Position numbers and translations under genes: made by a program. Positions 25,846-37,100 of a stretch of DNA of 64,000 nucleotides are shown piece by piece. The DNA comes from Bacteroidales bacterium (lineage in GTDB: Bacteria; Bacteroidota; Bacteroidia; Bacteroidales; P3): positions 1 to 64,000 of the forward strand of contig JAFSPS010000048.1 of assembly GCA_017451385.1 (NCBI GenBank), given 5' to 3'. Each line of letters opens with the position of its first letter. The first letter of the stretch is position 1. Below the pieces are notes generated by a model. That model searched no databases. It was not told the origin of the DNA and saw only the letters and a program-made list of their open reading frames with translations.

Positions 25846-26519
25846 TCATCCTTCTTTGCAATTGTCGCTTTCTCGTTCTAATCTAATGTCCCATAGTGTT
25901 TTCCCATTATAACTAAAATACTGGGGACCTTGGTATGCTCCCGACGTGTTTCTTTTTTCATCAGGCAAATATGTGGCAGTAAAATTTGACAGACTCCATA
26001 ATCTGCCTTCGTATTCTATTTTGTTCTCGCCAGCAATACGGACTTCGATATTTAGAGGGTCAAAAAACACTTTGTCCCCAATTTTTAAGTCAATCATTGA
26101 GAATGCAAAATGTTTACGCCTTTCTATTTTCGGTTTTTGCGGAATCGGGAGTTCTTTTTTGGGATATATTTGATAGGCAATGCCATCTTCGTATTTTTCA
26201 ATGACGGCATCATCAAATGCTGGTGCTAAATCCAACAGAATGTCAAGGGCTTGCTCTGGACTAACGTTAAAAAACTCGCGGTTTTGACGTATTCTTAAAT
26301 CGGTTAGTCTGTCGATTTGTTTGTGTATTATTTTTTCTATTTTATCGTATTTGCATGTCTGCATTGTCGCAAAAATGTCAAATGGCAAAGGAACGGCAGT
26401 GTTGTCTAATTCCTTGCTTCTAACATTAACGGGGCGACTGCTTTTGCCTATTTTTACCCAGTCCTCCCTGAAACTTTTGTTGGTAAGGATATAAACGTAC
26501 CCTTTTCGGTCTGCTCCAT
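25846..26519 (-). pseudogene. GIY-YIG nuclease family gene with a frameshift near its start
   Basis: The downstream frame (25846-26502) encodes GYVYILTNKSFREDW, then VKIGKSSRPVNVRSKEL, the signature of GIY-YIG domains of the T5orf172/MUG113 type. About 150 residues of unknown function follow. That frame has no start codon before an in-frame TAA just upstream. The only well-placed ATG (26519) is in another frame, reads MEQTEK, and reaches the domain only after a -1 shift at the A4G3 run (26500-26506). Joined, the product would be about 224 residues. A one-base deletion or assembly error is the simplest reading; the run A-AAG-GGT also fits the XXXYYYZ layout of -1 slippery sites. An N-truncated protein from a TTG near 26388 would lack the catalytic motif. 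Confidence 0.75.
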
Positions 26520-26532
26520 TGTCTTGTTTTTT

Positions 26533-27918
26533 TTACATCTCATTCATGATGCTTTGTGCCAATTCGTTGGCGCGTTGTTCTGTGGCTGCCTCGCTGTAGA
26601 TTCGGATGATGGGCTCTGTGTTGGATTTGCGCAGGTGCACCCATCCGTCGGCGAAGTCGAGTTTCACGCCGTCGATAGTTGTCACCTTGCAGCCTTCTGC
26701 GTTGGCGTATTTGGCGGCAATTTTTGCCAGCAAGGCGTCAACGTCAATGTCCGGCGTGAGGTCTTTGCGGTTCTTTGTGATGACGTAGTTGGGATAGGTC
26801 TTGCGCAGCTCGGAGACTTTCATGCCTTTTTTTGCCAGAAGGGTGAGGAAGAGAGCTACGCCAACGAGTGCATCGCGGCCAGCGTGTAGTTCGGGATAGA
26901 TGACGCCGCCGTTGCCTTCGCCGCCGATGACGGCGTTGGTCTCGCGCATCATTGTCGTTACGTTTACCTCGCCCACTGCCGCGGCGGCATAACTGCAACC
27001 GTCGTAGCGTGCCGTGATGTCACGCAAAGCACGCGATGATGAGAGATTGCTCACGGTGTTGCCCGGAGTGTGGCTCAGCACATAGTCTGCCACTGCCACT
27101 AACGTATATTCCTCACCGAACATCTCGCCGTTTTCGCAGACCAGTGCCAGTCGGTCCACGTCGGGGTCAACAACAATGCCGAGGTCGCAGTGGTTGGCAG
27201 GCACTGCTGCTGCTATCTCCGTGAGGTTCTGCGGTATGGGTTCGGGGTTGTGGGCGAAATGGCCTGTGGGGGCGCAGTTCAGCTCTACGACGTTCTCTAC
27301 ACCGAGGGCGCGCAGCAGGCGTGGTATGGCGATGCCGCCAGTGGAGTTGACGGCATCTACTGCCACCGTAAAGCCTGCTTTGCGGATTGCGTCAGCATCG
27401 ACCAGCGGTAGCGACAGCACGCGTGCAATGTGCTTGTCGATGGCTTCGTCATCGTAGGTTACTGTTCCGAGGTCATCGACTTCAGCAAACTCTATCTCGT
27501 TGCTCTCTGCCAGCCGCAGCACTTCCTGTCCTTCGGCGGCGTCTATAAATTCGCCTCGTGCGTTGAGCAGCTTGAGGGCGTTCCAGTGTTTGGGATTGTG
27601 TGAGGCGGTGATGATTATGCCGCCGTCGGCATGGCTGTCGATGACGCTCATCTCGGTGGTGGGAGTCGTTGATAGGCCTGTCTCTATGACATTGATGCCC
27701 ATGCCTATAAGCGTACCCACGACGAGACGATCCACCATTTCGCCCGACACTCGTGCATCACGTCCTACAACCATTTTAAGGCGGTGTTCAGGATTGTTGC
27801 GTTTCAAGAATGTGGCAAAAGCTGCGGAGAATTTAACCACATCGAGGGGGCTAAGTCCCTCGGACGGACGTCCTCCAATGGTGCCACGGATACCAGAGAT
27901 AGATTTTATTAGTGACAT
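26533..27918 (-). CDS. glmM: Phosphoglucosamine mutase (GlmM-type alpha-D-phosphohexomutase)
   Basis: 461 residues from the ATG at 27918 (MSLIKSISGIRGTIGG). The frame stays open to 28095, but that extra part lies upstream of a good promoter and has no family similarity. It interconverts glucosamine 6-phosphate and glucosamine 1-phosphate for UDP-GlcNAc synthesis, or acts on a related hexose. The phosphoserine loop ITASHNP has Ser106, the metal loop is DPDVDRLAL, the sugar-binding loop GGEGNGG, and the phosphate-binding end RKSNTEPIIRIYSEA. NGG in the sugar loop and overall length fit the Bacteroidota GlmM group, but a phosphomannomutase or phosphoglucomutase role cannot be excluded. It ends 14 bases from the ATG of the frameshifted GIY-YIG gene. 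Confidence 0.9.
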   Translation of the reverse strand: MSLIKSISGIRGTIGGRPSEGLSPLDVVKFSAAFATFLKRNNPEHRLKMVVGRDARVSGEMVDRLVVGTLIGMGINVIETGLSTTPTTEMSVIDSHADGGIIITASHNPKHWNALKLLNARGEFIDAAEGQEVLRLAESNEIEFAEVDDLGTVTYDDEAIDKHIARVLSLPLVDADAIRKAGFTVAVDAVNSTGGIAIPRLLRALGVENVVELNCAPTGHFAHNPEPIPQNLTEIAAAVPANHCDLGIVVDPDVDRLALVCENGEMFGEEYTLVAVADYVLSHTPGNTVSNLSSSRALRDITARYDGCSYAAAAVGEVNVTTMMRETNAVIGGEGNGGVIYPELHAGRDALVGVALFLTLLAKKGMKVSELRKTYPNYVITKNRKDLTPDIDVDALLAKIAAKYANAEGCKVTTIDGVKLDFADGWVHLRKSNTEPIIRIYSEAATEQRANELAQSIMNEM

Positions 27919-27950
27919 AGTTCGCTTATATGTGTTTTTATTTGAAATTG

Positions 27951-27981
27951 CAAAGGTATGAAATATAATCAATATCACAAA
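27951..27981 (-). promoter_or_regulatory. Bacteroidota-type promoter for glmM
   Basis: On the minus strand a TTTG (27981-27978) is followed after 19 bases by TACCTTTG (27958-27951), a perfect TAnnTTTG. The predicted start gives a leader of about 25 bases before the ATG at 27918 and lies inside the longer open frame, which supports the downstream start. Confidence 0.8.
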
Positions 27982-28105
27982 ACGTTTTATTATTTTGTTT
28001 TTATTATAAAAAAAAACGACATTTGCAATATCTATATCTTGCGTGTAGTATATCTGCACGCAACGTAAAAGTATGTAATACAGCTGAAAAAACAAACTAT
28101 ATCAC

Positions 28106-31100
28106 ATGAGAACTACTACTAAATGTTGTCTCTTTATTTTATTGTTTTTTAGTACAATAGTTTCATTGGCTCACGCTCAGTTTGTTACCGAACGGTGGGA
28201 GACTATTCATGTGGGGCAGACAGGAGTGTTGCGCACCTACAATGATACCCTTTTCTTCGAGGATTTCGAGGGCGAAGATTTTGACTGCTGGGAATCGATA
28301 GCCGGAAGTGGACTGTATGGTTTTTCGGTTACAGATGAACTGACCTTGCGTAATGGCGCGCATGCAGCATATCCCTATCAGGGCAATTATGCCGCATACG
28401 AGATGGACCCGTCGGCAGGTGGATTGAATTTCAGCCAGATGATTTCGCCCAATATACATGTCGCTGATGCTAACAATACTGTGATTTCGTTCTATGTTCA
28501 TTTGCAGGCAACTACTTTTACAAATTATATTGGAAACACTCCGGTATCTGTTACCACATACTATGACGAGGCAGGTTTGGCCATAGCGTTGGACCAAAGC
28601 GGAACGTTCTATCAACCGTTGCTATGGAATGTGAATTGTGAAGGATGCGAAGCAGATGATGAGATGGTGAACATAAACAATTGGACCCGCATCGAATCAA
28701 ATATTGGCGAAATTGGTTTTGCTTCGGGCAATTACAATTTTGATTTTCTTCATGTCAATGAGGGTGGTGCCGGCATGGGCGTTGACAATATTCTAATCTA
28801 TGGTCCAAGACAGGACACTATTCCTGCCGAGGTGAGTGCGTTGTCAGCAGGCACCTATACGAGGACCGAGACAGTTATCCGCAAGGGATGTGTGCCCGTG
28901 ACGGTCACTGTTCATTGGACCATTGTAGGTGACGGCGAGCCCGACACGCCCACGCCAGGACCGGGGACTGTGAGTAATGCAAATATGCCGGACAATGTGA
29001 TGGATATAGACTGCTCGTTCTATCCCGATGGAGCTGCATGGACTATAGTCAACGAGTGGTCGAGCGATAGGTCTGTCAAGCCCGTCTCCAACCTTGTGGC
29101 GCCGCTGGTTGGCGACCTTGATGGCGACGGTACGCCGGAGATTGTCTGTTTCGGTGCTACCGACCAATCAACCACGCTGCCATATAGGGTCAAAGAACTT
29201 TTGGTCTTTGATGGTGCGACGCATGCTATAAAGAAAGTTATTTTTCTGCCATCCTATGCGTCATCCTTCACTGCCTCGCCCTACGGACTGGTGCGAGAGG
29301 GCGGCAAAGGGCTGATAGTGGTAGCACACGACGACTGCTATCTGCGTGCCTATGATATCACGGCTCCCGATGCTCTCGTATGGAAAAGTGATGAGAAGTA
29401 TTGTAATAGCGGTGACCAATATACTACGGTGGCTTTTGGCGACCTCGACAACGACGGACATGCCGAAGTGGTGGTACGCAACAAGGTGTTTGATGTCGCC
29501 ACGGGGCGTCTGCTTGCCACTGCCACAGGTGGTAGCAATACCGGCAGCTCCTATGCCCACACGGGCAACAGCTCTTCGTCGTTCCGCAAGAAGATTGCCA
29601 TGGCCTGCCTTGCCAATATAGACCCGTCGGATGACCTTGTGGAGGTAATCCTCGGCAACGAAATCTATAAGCCCGTACTTACCGCAGGTCGTATCAGTGG
29701 TCTCTCATTGTGGAAGACAGGTCCCTCGCTCCCCACGGGCGTAAGGGAGGGCGACGGTCATGCACAGGTGGCAGACTTCAACCTTGACGGTCATTTGGAT
29801 GTGTTTATATCCGACCGCTATTGTTCCAGTAGTACTAATATGTCGAATGGCACGGTGACGTTTTATGTGTGGGATGTGCACAATAACAGCGTCAGCAATG
29901 CTGTCGCCTTGACTACCTCCACCCCCGGCAAGAGCATACCGCTGATTGCCAACATAGACCACGACGACAATCTTGAAATTGTCATTCAATGTAAGTCCAC
30001 CAATACGTCGCTGCAAGGTATGCTTGCCTACAAATATGATTACACTACGAGTTCATTCAATCATATTTGGACTCAGGGTGTCAACGAGGATAGCTACAGC
30101 AATGGCGTAACCTGCTTCGACTTCGACCAAGATGGCGATATGGAGCTCCTTGTCTGCGACCAAGTGAAGATGCAGATTGTCGATGGCAACGGCACGGTGA
30201 AGAGTACTCTATCCTATTTTGAGACAACCATCATGCAGTATCCTATCATTGCCGACGTGGACAATGATGGTCATGCCGAGATAGTGTCTGTCGGTTATAG
30301 CAGTGCCTCCACCTTCAATGGCAGTCTCAACATCTTCCGCTCTGCCGATGCGCCGTGGCCTCCAGCACGTCCTGTGTGGAACCAGTATCTCTACAATGTC
30401 ACCAATGTGAACAAAGACCTCACGGTGCCACGGTATCTGTTCAACAACGCTCAGACCTTTACCGACAATTTGGATGGTGCTGTGCGCCGTCCGTTCAACA
30501 ACTTCTTGCAGCAGGCCACCACCATAGACCTCAACGGACGCCCCTTCTATGGAGTGGCCGATGTGGCCGATGTGTCAGCTACTGCCAGCGAAGGTGTATC
30601 GATTCACATATATGTGAGCTTCATGAATAATGGAGCGCAAAGCCTTACAGCTCCTTACAGTGTGACGTATTATAAGGAGACATACGGCGGCGAGATACTG
30701 TCGACATTTCAGATGGAGGACCGCGACGTGGCTGTCGGTGCTACGGAGTATGTGAACAGCTGGTTCTTGAAAGACTATTTCTGTGGACTCAATCTTAATA
30801 ACATTGTCGTAGCAGTCAACGATGCTGGCACGGGTGTCGCACAGCTCGGCGGGCAACAAGAGGAATGTCACACCGACAACAATACGTATGTACTCAATGT
30901 TGCTAATATGTGCGAGAATGTGCCTGTCATTGAGACCACATACGTTGACCAGACAGCATGCGACAGATATGAATGGTATGGCACGAGCTATACGACAAGC
31001 AGCACATACTATCATACTGTTGATGATACTCATGTGGAGGCACTTCGTCTTACCATCAACCCCAGCAGTACTCCCGTCACGGTTACCGAGCGAGCGTGCG

Positions 31101-34100
31101 ACAGATATGACTGGACGGTAGGAGAACGTACTATCTCTTTCACATCGACAACGTCATACGACACTGTTTTGCAAAATAGTAAAGGCTGTGATAGCCTGAT
31201 GACGCTCAATGTAACTGTCAATCATAGTTCAGTAGCGGACCCAGTGTCTGTCACCTATTGTACGCCGTATGTTTGGCCGTTCAATGGTGCGACATACGCC
31301 AGCAGTGGTTCACATACACAGACCATCAGCGGTGGCAATGCGTTTGGATGCGACACTACAGCCACGCTCAACATCACTATTAGCAGTAATATTAGTGTTA
31401 CGATGGATGTTACGGCGTGCGACAGTTATGTTTGGAATAACAATAATACAACCTACAGTAGTAGTGGTGTCTATACTGGCGGTACTGTGCCGAGTGTTGA
31501 CGGTTGCGATAGTACCACCACTCTCAATTTGACGATAAATCATAGTAGCACGCCATACGATACTAACGTTGTCGCTTGCGATGTTTTTGAATGGTTCGTA
31601 GGCAACACTGATAAGGCATTTTCCGAGAGTGCTTTGTCGGATACGATTATCCGAAATACGGTTGGGTGCGATAGCACTGTAACTCTTCACCTCACCATAA
31701 ACCATTCCACCGTTGCCGACCCTGTGGAGGTTCAAGCGTGTGGTGAGTACACATGGGCAGCCAATGGCGAGACCTACAGCGCGAGCGTGACTGAAAACTA
31801 TACGGGCAGGAACGCAGCGGGGTGCGACAGCCTGATGACGTTGCAGCTGACGGTGAACAATGCCGTAGCGGTAGATGTCAACGCTACGGCGTGCGACAGC
31901 TATACGTGGGATGCTAACAATGTGACATATACCGTTGGTGGCGACTATAGCGTGAGCGGCACTACAGCAGCAGGGTGCGACAGCACAACTACTCTGCACC
32001 TGACCATACGCAACAGCAGCACGCCAACGACAATTACTGAGCATGCCTGCGAGCAGTATGTGTGGACAGTAGGCGGCAGCACCAAGACGTTTGTTGCCAG
32101 CGCGTCGTTCGATACTCTTCTCGTCAACCGCGAAGGATGTGACAGCCTCGTGACGCTCAATCTCACAATGGATTACAACACCGTTGCCGACCCTGTGGAG
32201 GTGCAGGCGTGTGGTGAGTACACATGGGTAGCCAATGGTGAGACCTACAGCGCGAGCGTGATTGAAAGCTATACGGGCAGGAACGCAGCGGGGTGCGACA
32301 GCCTGATGACGTTGCAGCTGACGGTGAACAACGCCGTAGCGGTAGATGTCAACGCTACGGCGTGTGACAGCTATACGTGGGATGCAAACAATGTGACATA
32401 TACCGTTGGTGGCGACTATAGCGTGAGCGGCACTACAGCTGCAGGGTGCGACAGCACAACTACTCTGCACCTGACCATACGCAACAGCAGCACACCAACG
32501 ACAATTACTGAGCATGCCTGCGAGCAGTATGTGTGGGCGGTAGGCGGCAGCACTAAGACGTTTGTTGCCAGCGCGTCGTTTGATACTCTCCTCGTCAACC
32601 GCGAAGGATGTGACAGCCTCGTGACGCTCAATCTCACAATGGATTACAACACCGTTGCCGACGCTGTGGAGGTGCAGGCGTGTGGTGAGTACACATGGGC
32701 AGCCAATGGTGAGACCTACAGCGCGAGCGTGACTGAAAACTATACGGGCAGGAACGCAGCGGGGTGCGACAGCCTGATGACGCTGCTGCTGACAATAAAC
32801 AACTCCATTGTGGTAGATGTCAACGCTACGGCGTGCGACAGCTATACGTGGGATGCTAACAATGTGACATATACCGTTGGTGGCGACTATAGCGTGAGCG
32901 GCACCACAGCAGCAGGATGCGACAGCACAACTACGCTGCACCTGACCATACGCAACAGCAGCACGCCAACGACAATTACTGAGCATGCCTGCGAGCAGTA
33001 TGTGTGGACAGTAGGCGGCAGCACCAAGACGTTTGTTGCCAGCGCGTCGTTTGATACTCTCCTCGTTAATCGCGAAGGATGCGACAGCCTCGTGACGCTC
33101 AATCTCACAGTGGATTACAACACCGTTGCTGACCCTGTGGAGGTGCAGACGTGTGGTGAGTACACATGGGCAGCCAATGGCGAGACCTACAGCGCGAGCG
33201 TGACTGAAAGCTATACGGGCAGGAATGCGGCAGGGTGCGACAGCCTGATGACGTTGCAGCTGACGGTGAACAACGCCGTAGCGGTAGATGTCAACGCTAC
33301 GGCGTGCGACAGCTATACGTGGGATGCTAACAATGTGACATATACCGTTGGTGGCGACTATAGCGTGAGCGGCACCACAGCAGCAGGGTGCGACAGCACA
33401 ACTACGTTGCACCTCGTTGTGAATAATAGCGTCGCCACACCTATTGTTGCTTCTGCTTGCGACAGCTTTACATGGACCGACATTGCTGGCAATGCCGTTG
33501 TGTTCGATTCCTCTACATTACGCGATGTGTCTTATCGTACTGTTCACGACTGCGACAGCACCATACATCTGGATATTACTATCAGGTATAGCACCACGGC
33601 GGCTCCCGTGAATGTTAGCTATTGCGAGCCATACACTTGGTCGTTCAACAACGTGACCTATGCAGCTACAAGTAACGTTACAGAGACTATCGCTGGAGGC
33701 AACAGTGTGGGCTGCGACACTACGGCTACGCTGGATTTAACCATCAGCAGTGACATCTCGATAACCGTCAACCAGTTTGCTTGTGATGAGTTTCGATGGG
33801 ACAATAACGGGCAGACCTATAGTGTGTCAGGTATCTATACTGGACTGACGCTACCCAGTGTCAGTGGTTGTGATAGTACTACCATCCTCAACCTCACTGT
33901 AAAATATAATAGTTCGCCAGTGCTTGTGGCTCCTGATGTGTGCGACAGTTACGATTGGACACTTGGTGGCAACACGCGCACGTTTACGGAAAGTGTTCGT
34001 ATTGATACGGTGATAGGCAATGCGGCAGGATGCGACAGTTTGGTTACGCTTAACCTTACAGTCCGTCATTCGACCTCGGCAGACGAGGCAGTCTCATCGT

Positions 34101-37100
34101 GTGGCGACTATGTATGGTCTATTGATGGACAGACCTATTCGGAGAGCGGTATTCATAATGCAACGGTACCTAACGCTGTGGGTTGCGACAGCGTTGTCAC
34201 CCTATCGCTTATTGTTAATGACAACTCGGAGACGACCTATGACACGGTGTTGACCTGTGTGCCATACACATGGCGTATCACCTCACAACGCTATGATGTC
34301 TCAGGCATCTACAGCGACACCCTCAGCAACAGCGTCGGTTGCGATAGTGTGAAAGTCCTTGTGCTTACCGTAGCCGAGACGCCAATGCTTAGTCTCTCGC
34401 CAGATACTGTAATAAACATGTGTGGGCGTGCTACGGTGGTTGCATTGGGTGGCGATAGCTACAATGTCATGCCCTCGGCCTCCGTCAAGGGCATGAGCAC
34501 AGTGGGGGATAGCACTCTGATAGTCCTCACGCCAAATAGTAATACTTCCTATACCGTCACGGCTTATTCCGCAGTACGCCCTTATGGTACTACTGATGAT
34601 GCCCTCATACAGTACCTCTGTCCTGTTGTTAATATGGTGCACGTAGGCGTTACGATAGATACCTCTGACATCATCGTGTGCGATGCCTACACATGGCCTG
34701 ACAACAACCTCACCTACACGCAGAGCGGATACTACTCGTGCAACACAACGACTGCCGAAGGATGCGATAGTCTGCGCGTGCTGCATATTGAGGTTGGCAA
34801 CAGCTATGTGGATACTGTCTTCCAGCAGGCATGCAAACGCTACTACTGGAATGTTGACCATGTGATGTATAATGTTTCGGGCATGTATAACTATAGCGTG
34901 CAGCATGAGACGGGATGTGATACGACGCACTATCTGCGTCTTATCGTCGATGACTGCAGCGACATTGCCATACCCGACAATATTAACGACCCAAGTTGTA
35001 TCGCTCCTCCGGAAGCCACAACTCTCAATATGCGAGAACTATTCTCGTGCGACGGTGTCAATGGTCTTACAACTCCGCTCGTGGGCGATGTGGATGGCGA
35101 CGGCAAGGCGGAAATCCTCGCCTGTGCTGCCGACACTGCCGCCAGTACGGGCAGCAGCATCCTCGTCTTCGACGGACAGGATGGCACGTTGAAGTACACT
35201 CTCAATGTGCAGCGTTACAGCACGGCAGGACAACTTATGTCGCTTGCCGACATCAATGGCGATGGCACCGCCGAGTTCTTCCTCCTTGCCGATGATGGCT
35301 ACGCCTACTGTTACAATGCTACCACGGGTGCTCAGCTGTGGCGCAGCTCTGTTCGCATAGATGCTCGCTATCTGCCTATGATTGCTGACCTCAATGCCGA
35401 CAATCATCCTGAGCTGGTCTGTGGCCCCTATATTTTCAATGCCGCCAATGGCCTTATTCTGCTTCATGGCACACAAGAGGCTTCGGGACGCGGCTATGGT
35501 GCGCCACATACCGAGGTGGGCGAGGGCCGCTCCTACTATATGCAGGCTTTGGCTGATATCGACCGCGACGGTGAGCAGGAAATCTGTGCTGGCAACACTA
35601 TCTATAAACCTATCCTCGCCAATCCCAATGGCGAAGAGGGCAATACGTGGCAGGTGCTGCGCACCGCAGACACACACGATGACATCGTGGGCTATGACGG
35701 ACAAACATTCATAGCCGATTTCGACCACGATGGCGATATGGATATCTGTGTTGTCGGCTTCCGCGAGACTAATAAGGCAGACCTCTATGTGTGGGATGGG
35801 CAGACCAGCCTCCTTGTGGGCTACTACAATGTGTCAATGTCCAACTCCTACGGTGGCAACATGACGCCATCCATTCCTTTCTGTGGCGACCTTGATGGTG
35901 ATGGTACGCCAGAAATCCTTTTCAACCATCCCGATGGCATGCGAGCGTTCTCCTACAGCGCAACGGCACCCAACCACATAAGCCTGATGCACTTCGCTTC
36001 GCAGTTTGGCGAGACGGCGGGTTTCACTGTTTTCGACTTCAACCGTGACGGCACCAGTGAAATCGTCTATCGTGGCACCGAACAGCTCTCCATCCTTGAC
36101 GGTGCCTCACTGACCAGCTTGAGCACTCCCGTAACATCCTATAGCGGCACGCTGACGGAATATCCTGTCGTAGCTGATGTCAATGGCGACGGCCATGCCG
36201 AAATCATCGTGGCTCATACCAACCTCTCGTGGGACAATGGCGACCCGCGTGGCAAGATAACCGTCTATGGCAGTATGGATAACAACTGGAATTCGGCTCG
36301 CTCTGTGTGGAATCAGTGGGTGTATAACTCCGTATGTATCAATGAAGACCTCACCGTTCCGCGTCATCAGTATGATATTGCATCGGTCTATTCCAATGGT
36401 ACCGAGCCGTTCAACGGCTTCCTGCGCCAGATGCCGCTTCTCGACCAGAATGGCGACATATATGTATCCATACCTGACATCGATGCCTCGGCAGGTCGTA
36501 TTAGCATAAACTACAGCAATGCAGGGGCAGTAGTCAATGTCCGCTACTGCAACAACGGCGAGGCTATCCTCGAAGCACCCTACGGCGTATGCCTCTACGA
36601 GGATGCTTATCGTGGTCGCGTCATAGGTACCTATACCGTCAGTAGCAGTCTTGCTGTAGGTAGCTGCGAGACGCAGGCGTTCAATATACCCATGATGCAG
36701 TTATGCCACATCAACTGCGACAGCATTGCTGCTGCTATCAACGATAGCGGTATGGGGATTGCTCAGCATGGTGGGCAGCAGACGGAGTGCGATACTACCA
36801 ACAATGTCGTCAAGGTGCGCTTCACGCCTGTCAAGCCGAAGAGCGATACGTTGCGCATCGCCAGTTGCGACCGCTATCGTTGGCCTGTCACCGGCGACAC
36901 CTACACCATTGGGCTTACTGTTGCCGACACAATGCAGAATAGCATAGGTTGCGACAGCATCAACGTCTTGAAACTGACAATCTACAAGGCCTATCATGAT
37001 ACCATAGACACTGCGGCGTGTGATATGTTCATCTGGCGCGCGAACAACGTGCGCTTTATGCAGAGTGCTGAATACACACAGGCGGGCACTACGACTCACG

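Noticed and set aside
27919-28095. N-terminal extension of glmM by 59 codons
   Set aside because: The region contains a complete promoter for glmM and encodes A+T-driven Ile/Asn/Lys-rich sequence.
31310-33412. A 700-codon open frame on the minus strand inside the giant surface-protein gene
   Set aside because: It is kept open by the 471-bp repeats and the codon bias of the real gene on the plus strand. Its own product is made of the same repeats in an unnatural composition and resembles nothing.
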